From Prevotella sp. (lineage in GTDB: Bacteria > Bacteroidota > Bacteroidia > Bacteroidales > Bacteroidaceae), in contig JAGCNO010000079.1 in assembly GCA_017645905.1 (NCBI GenBank), positions 1 through 39,535 on the forward strand: a stretch of 39,535 nucleotides of DNA. Direction: 5' to 3'. A model generated the notes under the pieces. It did not search any database. It was not told where the DNA came from and worked only from the letters and a program-made list of their open reading frames with translations. Positions 8,698-17,352 of the stretch are shown in pieces. The translations under genes were made by a program, and so were the position numbers. How positions within the stretch are numbered: position 1 is the first letter of the stretch; each line of letters starts with the position of its first letter.

Positions 8698-10506
8698 GTA
8701 GGTCTTCTCGTAAGTGTTGGTCTCCTTATATGCCGGGTTCTGTTTCAGCAGCGGACAGACATTGGTGTCGCTGTTGGGGATGGGCAGGTAGAGATAGGCC
8801 TCGTTCTGCATCTTGGCACGTATGGCCGAAGCGTCGGTGCCGCGGCTGCGTGTGGCAAGCATGAGCATGTCTTCGAAGATGTCGGGCAGTCCTGCACCGT
8901 CTTCACCGGCGAGGTCAGCCAGGATAGAGTTGTACTGCACACCGTCTATGTGGCGGTAGTTGTAGCGAAGCAGGTCGTACCAGCGCTTGCCCTCGAAGCA
9001 GAGCTCACGAAGGCGTTCACGCATGACGAAGGTCTCCATCTGCTGACGGCCGAAACCGCTGTAGGTGGTGTATTTCAGACCCACCGAAGACAGGTCGGCC
9101 TGGTTGATGCTTCGGCTGTTGACCGCCTCCACGATGTTGTATACATCCTGACGCAGCGAGTCGTTCCACTGGGTGACAGCCTCGTCGGCAATGGCGTTAC
9201 CGTCAGCATCGGTGGGCAGGTCACGCATGAGCTGAACCTCGGCCTCGGCCTTCATCAGCATGACGTCGGTGAGGCGATAGATGATGTAGTTCTGGTTAAA
9301 GTTGGCGAAGGTACGGCCTTCGGTACGGGTCTCAAGGTCAGAAGGCTTGTTGGAAATGCCCGACTGGGCAACCATCTTGCGCACATGAGTATAGTCGTCG
9401 CTGGTGGTCTTGGGCTTATAGACAGCATTATAGTAGCGCAGGTCCTGCTGGGCAAACACGCTCTGGCTACTGGTGACGAGTGATGTCTGGGTACTCAGAG
9501 CCGTGAGGAAGATGTTGGATGCCTTGAGGAATCCTTCCGTCGAGGTATTGGTGCCGTACTTGAAATAATACTTGCAGAGTCCGCTGTTTGCCGTTGACTG
9601 CAGTTCAAAGATACTCTCTTCGGCATTCTGGGCTGAGAAGATGTCATAGTATGACTGGTTGCCGTCGGCCAGCGGATATGCCTTCAGCTCCACCTCGTTG
9701 CGTCCCCGGACGTGCTGCTCGCGCTTCGACTCAATAATCTTGTCGCAGTAGCTGACGCACTTCTGGTAGTCGCTTTCGCTGTGCATGACCGATGCACGCC
9801 AGAGGTAGATGTCGGCAAGGAGCGACATCACACCGTCGCGGGTGAACCATCCCACGCGGCGCCACTCGTTGACGGTGAAGCTGTTGGAACGCAAGCAGTT
9901 GCCGTTGGCGGCCACTTCCTCGAGGGTCTCAATGAGCTGGTCGATGATGTAGGCCGGCGTCGACTGTTCCAACTGCGTGTTCTGACTGCTGTTCATGTAG
10001 GCCTCGGTGATGTAGGGCACGTCGCGGTAGTTACGTACGAGGTAGAAGTAACAGAGCGAGCGCAGGGCCAGCATCTGGCAACGGTCACTCTCGTAGTCCG
10101 ACTGAGTGTAGTTGGGGTCTTCGAGCATGACGGCCTCGGCTCTGTCGAGCACGATGTTGCAGCGGTTGATGACATTGTAGATGGAACCCCATTGTGCAAA
10201 CGTGTTGGTGGTCTGCATGTTGACGGCTCCCATCTCTTCCAAAGCGTCGGGAATGGTTCCTGTGGGTGTTGAGGTCTGCACCAGCTCATCGCTGCGGAAA
10301 CCGCTCCACACAACGAGGCGTGTCATCACGTCCTCGGCGGTCATGGCAGCGTAGGCAGCATTGACCATCGACGACACGTCGCCCTTCGTCTTCCAGAAGT
10401 CTTCGTCTACCGTCTTATCCTCAGGAAGGATGATGGTGTCGAGACAGCTGCTCATCATACAGACGGCAGCTGCCGCACACATTATATTATAAATATATGT
10501 TTTCAT
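8695..10506 (-). CDS. SusD/RagB-family outer-membrane lipoprotein
   Basis: A complete 603-residue SusD-type glycan-binding lipoprotein. The signal peptide ends MMSSC with Cys21 as the lipidated residue. The N-terminal SusD-like region includes VNAAYAAMTAEDV and the TPR-type helix ALRSLCYFYLVRNYRDVPYI near residue 155. The C-terminal RagB region includes FVMRERLRELCFEGKRWYDL near 510, the usual 'l.ERr.El.fEG.RwfDL' family signature, and ends with YLPIPNSDTNVCPLLKQNPAY, shown in part as YLPIPNSDTN. The gene starts 14 bp after the SusC stop, which fits a co-transcribed SusC-SusD pair. Its own stop codon touches the GC-rich repeat at 8656-8697. Family assignment is near certain; the bound glycan is not determined by sequence. 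Confidence 0.95.
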   Translation of the reverse strand: MKTYIYNIMCAAAAVCMMSSCLDTIILPEDKTVDEDFWKTKGDVSSMVNAAYAAMTAEDVMTRLVVWSGFRSDELVQTSTPTGTIPDALEEMGAVNMQTTNTFAQWGSIYNVINRCNIVLDRAEAVMLEDPNYTQSDYESDRCQMLALRSLCYFYLVRNYRDVPYITEAYMNSSQNTQLEQSTPAYIIDQLIETLEEVAANGNCLRSNSFTVNEWRRVGWFTRDGVMSLLADIYLWRASVMHSESDYQKCVSYCDKIIESKREQHVRGRNEVELKAYPLADGNQSYYDIFSAQNAEESIFELQSTANSGLCKYYFKYGTNTSTEGFLKASNIFLTALSTQTSLVTSSQSVFAQQDLRYYNAVYKPKTTSDDYTHVRKMVAQSGISNKPSDLETRTEGRTFANFNQNYIIYRLTDVMLMKAEAEVQLMRDLPTDADGNAIADEAVTQWNDSLRQDVYNIVEAVNSRSINQADLSSVGLKYTTYSGFGRQQMETFVMRERLRELCFEGKRWYDLLRYNYRHIDGVQYNSILADLAGEDGAGLPDIFEDMLMLATRSRGTDASAIRAKMQNEAYLYLPIPNSDTNVCPLLKQNPAYKETNTYEKTY

Positions 10507-10520
10507 AAATATGCAATTGA

Positions 10521-13500
10521 TTAGAATCCGACATTAAGGGTGAGCGTGAACTGTTTCGAGCGCGGTGTGCGGGCAGTGTCGAAGGCGGGAGAGTAACCGC
10601 GTGCCGATACCTCGGGGTCGGTTCCGCTATACTTGGTCCACACGTACAGGTTGTTGATGGAAGCATAGGCCTGCAGGTTGCTCAGTCCCCACTTCTTAAT
10701 CATCTTGCGGTCGAAGTTGTAGGCTATCTGCAGGTTCTGGAAGCGTACGAAGCCACCGTCCTCAACGTAACGGTCAGAACTCTGGAAGTTCCATCCTGCA
10801 TTGTACATGGCGCGTGGCATGGGTGTTACGTCACCGTCCTTACGCCAACGGTAGTTCACCGTCGCGCTCTGGTTGTTGGTGCCGTACATGCTTTCCAGAT
10901 TCATGCGAGCCAGGTTCACCACCTTGTTGCCAAAGCGATACATGAAGCGTGCCTTGACGCTCCAAGCGCCGTAGCGCAGGGTGAAATTGAAACCACCGTT
11001 GACCTTTGGCAGCGAGTTGCCGAGGTACACCACGTCGAGGGCATTGATCTGTCCGTCGTGGTTGATGTCCTCATACTTGGCATCACCGCCCTGGAAGCTG
11101 TAACGTGCGGAGCCGTCGCTGTAGTCATAGACCATGCGTTGTGGTTCGCCTGTGGTGTTGTCCATGAGCACCTTGCCGTCGCTGCCAACGGCAACGGGAG
11201 CGGTGTAGGGCTGCTTGGTGAGGTTACGCTGGGCATACCATTCATCGGGCAGCGTTCCCTGCAGGAAACCGTTAATCCAGTTCTCATATTCAGCTGTGCT
11301 CAGTTCGTTCTCCGTGCGGTAGTTCTGGAGGTAGTCGTAGGTCATGTTATACACGCCCTGATAGCGGAAACCGTAGATGGAGCCGAGCGAGTTGTTCAGC
11401 TGTACGCGGATGGGATAGCCGCTGGGGCTGGTGCTGGTGCCGCGGATGGTGGCGTCCCAAGTGGTGCCGTTAATGCTCTGCAGCACGCTCTCGTCCATCT
11501 CCTTGAGCAGGTTGGTGTTTTGGGCAATGTTGGCGCTAAAGTCTGCCGAGAACTTGCCCCACTTCACAAACTTCTTCGCGGTGAAGTTCAGTTCCCATCC
11601 CTCGTTGGTCATGCGGCCAACGTTGCTGTAGGCAATCTGAGAATAGCCGGTGAAGGACGGGATATTGACGTTTGGCATCAGCAGGTCCTTAGTGTCCTTG
11701 AAGTAATAGTCGAAGTCCACCTCAATCTTGTCGTCCCACAGTCCCAGGTTGGCACCGAAGTTATAGCTGTTAGTCTTTTCCCAGCGCAGGTCGTCGAGCT
11801 TCAGTCCGTCAAGCGTGGCGTAGTTGGCCCGGTCGTTACCCTTTCCGTAGTTGCCTGCTGAGGTGTTATACATATTATAAAAGAGGTAGTCCTTGTCAGG
11901 GGCTTTACCGTTGATACCCCATGATGCACGAACGCCGAGCATGGAGACAGACTTCTCCTTGGCCCACTTCATGAAGGGCTCGTCGATGATGTTCCATCGG
12001 GCCGACACGCCGGGGAAGTAAGCCCACTTGTTCTTGGGACCGAACTTTGAGTCGCCGTCGGCACGGAGTGAGAAGCCTAATGAGTAGCGTCCGTCAAGAT
12101 AAGAAGCATGACCGTTGTAGAGAATGTTCTGCGAGTTACTGCGTCCGGAACCGCTGCTGGGGTCAGAACTGACATAAGCATCTACGGTAGGCGAGGTGAT
12201 GTCGTTGGGCAGGTGGCTCATGTTGGTCTGCTGGCGGTTGTTCTTCGAGGTGGACATCTCGTAGCGCAGCAGCATGGTGGCTGTCCAGTCGCGGTTCTTG
12301 AAGTAGGGAGTGAACACCAGCTCTGTGCGTCCGCCAATCTTCATGCTGTTGAACTCGTAGTTACTGGTGGCGTTGTAGTTAGTGCTTGTCCAGGTGTCGG
12401 TGGAGAGCGATGCCGGCCAGTAGGTGGGCTTACTCTCAGCGAAGATATCGAAGTCCACACGGCCGTTGAACGTCAGTCGGCTCTTCTCGGCCTCTGTGCC
12501 TAAGATTTCGTACTTAATGGTGAAGTCAGGGGTCAGACGGTAGGTCTGGTCTTTAATCCATGCCTCGTGGGCAATAGCCACGGGGTTGCCTAAGTTGCGG
12601 ATCGACGAGAGGTCGTAGCTGGAGTAGTCGCCGTCGTAGGGCGAAGTATCGCGGTTAGGTGCCGACGGGTTCATCAGGTAGTATTCGCCGGTGTCGTTAC
12701 CGTTGGCATCCTGACGGTAGATGGCCATGTTGGGTGCAATGTTCTGGGCTATGCTCAGGATGGAACCCTTGGCCTCGTTGTTCTTATAGTTATTAGTGTA
12801 GGTGAGGGCGAAGTTCGTGATGAATCGTATGCGGTCTGACACGTTATAGTCGAGCGCCATGCGAGTGGTGAACTGCTGGAACTTTTGCTGAATGATGGAG
12901 CCCGTCTGGTGCTTATAACCGGCTGAGATACGGAACGTTGCCTTCTGTCCGCCACCAGTGAGGTTGACGTTCCAGTCGTGCATGGCACCGAACTGCTTGA
13001 CGGCGTCTACCCAGTCGGTGTTGTTGTTCCAGTTCTCAAACTCTGCCCACGACTTGTCGTAGTTGATTTCGGCAATGTTCGTGGTGCGGTCGCTGCGCTG
13101 AGTGGGGTTGTAGAACTCCTCCTTCATCAGCATGGTGTAGTCGTCACCATTGAGCAGCTTGTAGCCCTCAGGCTGCCAAGTACCTGTGAATTTGTAGGAG
13201 AAGTTCACTTTGGGTTTTCCACGTGAGCCTCGCTTGGTGGTAATCTTGATGACACCGTTGGAGCCTCTGGAGCCCCATACTGCCGTGGCGGCAGCGTCCT
13301 TGAGCACCTCGATACTGGCGATGTCCTCCACGTTCACCGAGAGCAGCGATGAATACTGTTCCTCGTCGGCATTGAGGAAGTCGAAGTCCTCGTCGGGGTT
13401 GTCGAAGATTTTGTCATCGACGACAATGAGCGGGTTGGCGTTGGCCGACAGCGTGGTGACACCACGGAGTCGCATCTGCGTTCCGGAACCGAGGTTACCT

Positions 13501-13991
13501 GAGTTAGACACAATGTCGAGACCGGCGATTTCACCCTGCAGGGCCTCGTCGGCCGAGGTGAAGGCGAGACCTTCCACCTGCTCCATGTTCATGGTCTGTG
13601 AGGCTACGGTCATCTCCTTCTTCTGGATGGTCAGACCACCGCTGTTCGTGCGTCGTCCCGTCACCCTTACCTCCTTGAGCTGGGTGTTGGCAGGTTCGAG
13701 CCTTACCTTGAAGTTAGTCTGGTTGCCGATAGTGATGACTTTCTCCTTGTCGCCTACGTATGAGAACACGAGCTTGTTCTTCGTGCTCTTCACCTGCATA
13801 GAGAAGTTACCGTTGAAGTCGGTCTGTGTTGCCGACACGATACGGTTGTTGGCATCACGCTCCACGACGTTACCCATCATGATAGGGCCGTCGGCATCGC
13901 TGAGCGTACCCGATATGCGTATGCCCTGTGCCACGACTATCTGCGCGGCAATGCACAGCAGGGCAGTAGTAAATGCTTTCTTAGTATTCAT
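10521..13991 (-). CDS. SusC/RagA-family TonB-dependent transporter
   Basis: A 1156-residue outer-membrane importer. It has a signal peptide ending near VVAQG, a carboxypeptidase-regulatory-like domain (about 24-105, ISGTLSDADGP), then the plug with QMRLRGVTTLSANANPLIVV and WGSRGSNGVIKITTKRG. Where most SusC proteins read VDGV after PLIVV, this one reads VDDKIF. The barrel ends with KQFTLTLNVGF, a typical aromatic C-terminal strand. It pairs with the SusD gene 14 bp downstream. Its start ATG at 13991 lies 11 bp inside the preceding FAS1 gene, pointing to translational coupling. It is the first of two SusC genes in the operon; the two differ enough in length and plug sequence that recent duplication is unlikely. 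Confidence 0.95.
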   Translation of the reverse strand: MNTKKAFTTALLCIAAQIVVAQGIRISGTLSDADGPIMMGNVVERDANNRIVSATQTDFNGNFSMQVKSTKNKLVFSYVGDKEKVITIGNQTNFKVRLEPANTQLKEVRVTGRRTNSGGLTIQKKEMTVASQTMNMEQVEGLAFTSADEALQGEIAGLDIVSNSGNLGSGTQMRLRGVTTLSANANPLIVVDDKIFDNPDEDFDFLNADEEQYSSLLSVNVEDIASIEVLKDAAATAVWGSRGSNGVIKITTKRGSRGKPKVNFSYKFTGTWQPEGYKLLNGDDYTMLMKEEFYNPTQRSDRTTNIAEINYDKSWAEFENWNNNTDWVDAVKQFGAMHDWNVNLTGGGQKATFRISAGYKHQTGSIIQQKFQQFTTRMALDYNVSDRIRFITNFALTYTNNYKNNEAKGSILSIAQNIAPNMAIYRQDANGNDTGEYYLMNPSAPNRDTSPYDGDYSSYDLSSIRNLGNPVAIAHEAWIKDQTYRLTPDFTIKYEILGTEAEKSRLTFNGRVDFDIFAESKPTYWPASLSTDTWTSTNYNATSNYEFNSMKIGGRTELVFTPYFKNRDWTATMLLRYEMSTSKNNRQQTNMSHLPNDITSPTVDAYVSSDPSSGSGRSNSQNILYNGHASYLDGRYSLGFSLRADGDSKFGPKNKWAYFPGVSARWNIIDEPFMKWAKEKSVSMLGVRASWGINGKAPDKDYLFYNMYNTSAGNYGKGNDRANYATLDGLKLDDLRWEKTNSYNFGANLGLWDDKIEVDFDYYFKDTKDLLMPNVNIPSFTGYSQIAYSNVGRMTNEGWELNFTAKKFVKWGKFSADFSANIAQNTNLLKEMDESVLQSINGTTWDATIRGTSTSPSGYPIRVQLNNSLGSIYGFRYQGVYNMTYDYLQNYRTENELSTAEYENWINGFLQGTLPDEWYAQRNLTKQPYTAPVAVGSDGKVLMDNTTGEPQRMVYDYSDGSARYSFQGGDAKYEDINHDGQINALDVVYLGNSLPKVNGGFNFTLRYGAWSVKARFMYRFGNKVVNLARMNLESMYGTNNQSATVNYRWRKDGDVTPMPRAMYNAGWNFQSSDRYVEDGGFVRFQNLQIAYNFDRKMIKKWGLSNLQAYASINNLYVWTKYSGTDPEVSARGYSPAFDTARTPRSKQFTLTLNVGF

Positions 13992-16917
13992 TGTTTGCTT
14001 TCAGTTGTTGGTATATCTTCCTGGCCTCGTTGAAGGCGGCACGGCTGGCCCAGTCGCCGTCAAAGCGTCCGGTCTTCGTGCCGTAGAGGGGTTCTGAAAT
14101 CTGATGTACGGAGCAGAACGACGATGTCTCAATGGCCGATGCCTGTGTCTTCTCGGCATTGAACCAGTAGTCGCGTGCCATCTTGTTGACGAGCTTGCTG
14201 CCGTTGCCGGCCGTGACGCTCACTTCGTGGCCGCTCTTCAGGTCTCTGACGGTGAGCGTGCCGTTGCCGCCGCCTAAGATGACCTCCTTGGCCACGCCGG
14301 TGGCATCGCTGGACAGCGTCTGGTAGCGTCCGCCCTCGATGCTGTTGTCGGCATAGACAGAGCCGGTGATGAAGTGGAAGCGTACAAAGTCGCGCATGGC
14401 ACGTATCTTCATGTAGGCCATGTCCTTGGCCGTCTGCATGCGCTCAAAGTCATCGGCGGTCATCTCGGTGGTGTCCACCTCTGCCCATTCGTTGAAAAGA
14501 TCCTGCACCTCCGTCCAGGTGGGCAGACCGTTGCTGAAGGCCTGCTGCATAGCAGTATTGTCGGGAGCGAAGAGCGTGTAGTTATAGGTGTTGAACATCT
14601 TCACGTTGTAGTCGAGGCAAGCCTCGGCGGTACTCTTTGAGCCGAGCTTGTAGTCGCGGGTGAAGATGGTGTAGGCATCCTGTGGCGACGGCAGGCTCTC
14701 GTTCTTCGGGTTCACCTTGGGTATACCGGCCCACTCCAGCATCGGCTCGGCGCTGAAGCCGTTGCACATTTCTAAGAACTCGGAGAACTGGTCGTTCTCG
14801 CTGACGAAGCTGTAGACGCTCTTCAGCGGCGGTACTATGACACGGTCCAGACGGAAGGCGTCGCCGTTCTTCTGGTTGTAGATGGTCTTGATGACCGAGG
14901 CGGGGAAGTGGTCGGGGTCGTCAATCTGGGCACCCGACATCACGCGGCCTCCCTCACGGTTCTCCTCGAAGTAGATTTCGCCGCCGTGTTTCGTCTTATA
15001 ATAGTGGTTGCTTCCCATCTTCTCACCCTCGTTGAGCACCACGGTGTGGTAGTTCAGGATGTCGATGAGCTGGCTCTTGACGCTGGCAATGCTTACCGAG
15101 CGGGCGTTTGTGGTGGTGTCCACTTCTCCCGTCTCCATGTCGTAGTAGTAGCGGTCGCACTTCAGCAACGGCTGGGTCTTCGACGTGGGGTCATAGTAGA
15201 AATGGAGCACGTCGGGGCGCTGGGTGCCCACCTGGTTGTTGTCCAGATGGCCCAGCGAAGTGGGGTCGAGATAATAGAGGTCGAAAGCTCCGTCCTCAGG
15301 GATGAAGAGACCGTAGTTGGCGCGCATGGCCAGGAGGTAGAACTTGAAGTCCACGCCCAGATAAGCACGGTCCTGAATAGCCCAGTTCATCACTCTCAGG
15401 TCAGGATAGACGCTGGCTGGTGCAAGCACGGCCTGATACTCATCGGGGGCAATCAGCTCGTTGAGCACATACAGGGCACCGTTGTTGGCGATGGTGATGT
15501 CTCGCTTGCCGTCGGCGGTACGTACGATGTTGTCCTTCGTCACACCCAGCAGCTCGGAGGCGTCGTTGGTGACGGTCTCAAACTTCGAGGGCACGGTGCC
15601 GGCAAAGGTGGCACGCATCAGGTTCTTGGCAAAGGCGGTAAGCACCTGCGGGTTCTTCGAGTGCAGCGAGTCAAGGTTCTCGGCCAGATGGGCCTCGTTG
15701 TTCTCGCCAAACTTGTAGTTGCCGTAGATGTCGATAAGGTAGGCGCCATTGCCTCCCGGCAGGAAATACTTCTTCACAGCCTCGTCGGAAGGCACGAAGA
15801 TGGTGGCCATGTCCATGATGCTGATGTCTCGCTGTCCGGCATTGGCCACGGCGGGGTGGTATTGGTTCCATCCCGGGTCGAATCCCAGGATGACGTCGGA
15901 CGACTTTATCTGACGGTTGGGGTCGCGGTTAAGGGCTTCTCCCTGTGAGCGTGTGCTGAGATAGCGCACCTGGAAGATACTGTCAATCAGCGGCTTATTG
16001 TTCAGCTGTGCCCAGTCGTTATAGTTCTTGGTGGTCGACTCGTCGTAGTAGGGCACAGCGAAATAGTCCAGGATACGGCTGAAGTACTTGGTGTTGTCCT
16101 TACGGCGCAGCACCTGCGTCATGTTGCCCGGCGGCACGATGACGTTCTCCATCTGGTGAATGTAACCGTTCTGGCAGGTGATGTCGCCCTTTACCACACG
16201 GTCGTTGAACACGTAGGCTGTTCCCTCCACGTAAGGCTCGCCGGTGATAATGGCAAAGTCGCTCTCCTCACCGCCGGTCACCTTGATGTCGTTGGCCAGC
16301 ATGTACTCACGGGTGAGGTGTACCATCATCGGACGGGTGGCGTCGCTGACCACGTGGATACCCTTGTCGTAGTACTTCTGCCAGTAGCCATTGTTGGCGG
16401 GCATCCCTGAGGGACGTATGTCCTCGCTCCCCGACCCTGTAATGAACTGCACGGAGTCGATGATGCTCACGTTGGTGGCGTGCTTCAGGGCCTGCCCCTT
16501 GAGCACGTCGCTGTTACCGTTGCTGGCGTTGGGCAGCAGACCCAGCAGCAGGGCGTTGTCGAGCATGGAGCTGTAGAGCAGCAGTTTCTTCTGCGACTCG
16601 GTCAGCTGTTCATAGCTGGTCACGCCCCAGTCGTTACTTTTGAAGAACCTGTCGAAGGCTTCGTCGTTAGCCGGGAACACGGTCTTGGAGCCTGTCCTTG
16701 CCAGCACCTCATCGTAGCCCAGGTCGTCGATGAGGCGCAGGTAGTTGTTGAAGGTGCCCGTTAGCAACCCGTGGCCTGCAGGATTCTTCAATTCCGCATA
16801 GATGCTCTCACCAAGCCAAGACGGCTTGCTGTCGGCATCCACCTCCTCGTACTTATCGATACAGGAGGTTGTCAATCCCGCAAGTACGAGAGAGACACAG
16901 AATAAGAATTTCTTCAT
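13981..16917 (-). CDS. Large multi-FAS1 lipoprotein, first gene of the operon
   Basis: A 978-residue predicted lipoprotein with signal MKKFLFCVSLVLAGLTTSC (Cys19). I see several FAS1-like units: H1-type motifs at KTVFPANDEAF (near 78), ATIFVPSDEAV (near 375) and YTLFAPDNTAM (near 800), and H2-type motifs at QNGYIHQMENVIVP (near 255), NNGALYVLNELIAP (near 495) and NGSKLVNKMA (near 920). So about four FAS1 repeats are likely, some diverged. The promoter is 44 bp upstream, which makes this the operon leader. Its 3' end overlaps the SusC start by 11 bp. The length is well above single-domain FAS1 proteins, compatible with a long surface stalk. The function is inferred from the SusC-SusD context only. 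Confidence 0.88.
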   Translation of the reverse strand: MKKFLFCVSLVLAGLTTSCIDKYEEVDADSKPSWLGESIYAELKNPAGHGLLTGTFNNYLRLIDDLGYDEVLARTGSKTVFPANDEAFDRFFKSNDWGVTSYEQLTESQKKLLLYSSMLDNALLLGLLPNASNGNSDVLKGQALKHATNVSIIDSVQFITGSGSEDIRPSGMPANNGYWQKYYDKGIHVVSDATRPMMVHLTREYMLANDIKVTGGEESDFAIITGEPYVEGTAYVFNDRVVKGDITCQNGYIHQMENVIVPPGNMTQVLRRKDNTKYFSRILDYFAVPYYDESTTKNYNDWAQLNNKPLIDSIFQVRYLSTRSQGEALNRDPNRQIKSSDVILGFDPGWNQYHPAVANAGQRDISIMDMATIFVPSDEAVKKYFLPGGNGAYLIDIYGNYKFGENNEAHLAENLDSLHSKNPQVLTAFAKNLMRATFAGTVPSKFETVTNDASELLGVTKDNIVRTADGKRDITIANNGALYVLNELIAPDEYQAVLAPASVYPDLRVMNWAIQDRAYLGVDFKFYLLAMRANYGLFIPEDGAFDLYYLDPTSLGHLDNNQVGTQRPDVLHFYYDPTSKTQPLLKCDRYYYDMETGEVDTTTNARSVSIASVKSQLIDILNYHTVVLNEGEKMGSNHYYKTKHGGEIYFEENREGGRVMSGAQIDDPDHFPASVIKTIYNQKNGDAFRLDRVIVPPLKSVYSFVSENDQFSEFLEMCNGFSAEPMLEWAGIPKVNPKNESLPSPQDAYTIFTRDYKLGSKSTAEACLDYNVKMFNTYNYTLFAPDNTAMQQAFSNGLPTWTEVQDLFNEWAEVDTTEMTADDFERMQTAKDMAYMKIRAMRDFVRFHFITGSVYADNSIEGGRYQTLSSDATGVAKEVILGGGNGTLTVRDLKSGHEVSVTAGNGSKLVNKMARDYWFNAEKTQASAIETSSFCSVHQISEPLYGTKTGRFDGDWASRAAFNEARKIYQQLKANNEY

Positions 16918-16960
16918 GTTATTATTAGTAAATAGTTTTTAGTATTTTCTTTTGAATGTG

Positions 16961-16992
16961 CAAAATTACCAAAAATATATGAATTGGCCAAA
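16961..16992 (-). promoter_or_regulatory. Bacteroidetes-type promoter for the FAS1-SusC-SusD operon
   Basis: Read on the minus strand: TTTG (16989-16992), a 20-bp spacer, then TAATTTTG (16961-16968). This matches the TTTG / TAnnTTTG pattern of the Bacteroidetes primary sigma factor at every fixed base. It is 44 bp from the start codon. Confidence 0.8.
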
Positions 16993-16998
16993 TAAAAA

Positions 16999-17034
16999 GT
17001 CTACTTTTCTTGCGCTATGTCAAAAAAAGTAGAC
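16999..17034. promoter_or_regulatory. Inverted repeat upstream of the operon promoter, candidate operator
   Basis: The arms GTCTACTTTT (16999-17008) and AAAAGTAGAC (17025-17034) are perfect 10-bp complements separated by 16 bp. The site ends 6 bp upstream of the -33 element on the minus strand, where an activator dimer (for example a hybrid two-component or AraC-type regulator) could bind. No regulator gene is in the window. Confidence 0.6.
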
Positions 17035-17089
17035 GATGGGCATTTATTGGGGTGTAGTACCGCCTTTTGGGGGACCTTACACCCTCTCG

Positions 17090-17199
17090 GAGAAAAAGCC
17101 GTTCTTTCTATGAGAAAAGATAGTTCTTTCTATGAGAAAAAGCCGTTCTTTCTATGAGAAAAGATAGTTCTTTCTATAAGAAAGGATAGTCTTTTCTCC
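17090..17199. repeat. 22-bp tandem repeat array, five units
   Basis: Five units of exactly 22 bp with no spacers. Units 1 and 3 have the core AGAAAAAGCCGTTCTTTCT. Units 2 and 4 have AGAAAAGATAGTTCTTTCT and unit 5 is a degenerate version of that form. The two forms alternate, so the higher-order period is 44 bp. The array sits upstream of the operon promoter and downstream of the neighbouring terminator. Confidence 0.9.
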
Positions 17200-17278
17200 C
17201 TAAGGACTAATAAATCGTAAATCGATAATTAGTTAATCGTAAATGGCAAATGAATAGACTCAAGGACAACATATTTCC

Positions 17279-17322
17279 AGAAAAAGAACGGGGAGGGGCA
17301 GACATTGCTGCGGCCCCTCCCC
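17279..17322 (-). terminator. Rho-independent terminator of the 983-residue protein gene
   Basis: Read on the minus strand: a perfect 10-bp stem GGGGAGGGGC / GCCCCTCCCC (17313-17322 and 17290-17299), a 13-nt loop, then a T-rich tail (GTTCTTTTTC). It begins 31 bp after the stop codon. Confidence 0.8.
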
Positions 17323-17352
17323 ATTGGGTGTTAGTCTTTTTTTAGAGAATGA

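Larger units (their letters stand above)
16918..17352. other. Intergenic regulatory region between the SusC operon and the secreted dockerin protein
   Basis: These 435 bp contain no supportable gene. From left to right they hold the leader and promoter of the FAS1-SusC operon (16961-16992), a 10-bp inverted repeat (16999-17034), about 55 bp of unassigned sequence, the five-unit 22-bp repeat array (17090-17199), an AT-rich stretch, and the terminator of the gene at 17353-20304. Confidence 0.75.

Noticed and set aside
14908-15948. 346-codon open frame on the plus strand
   Set aside because: It is antisense to the multi-FAS1 gene and has no recognisable motif.
1-16917. Recent tandem duplication of a FAS1-SusC-SusD unit
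   Set aside because: The two SusC, two SusD and three FAS1 proteins differ clearly in length and sequence, so any duplication is old or the units have separate origins.
17090-17199. CRISPR array
   Set aside because: The 22-bp units are directly joined with no unique spacers, and no cas genes are in the window.
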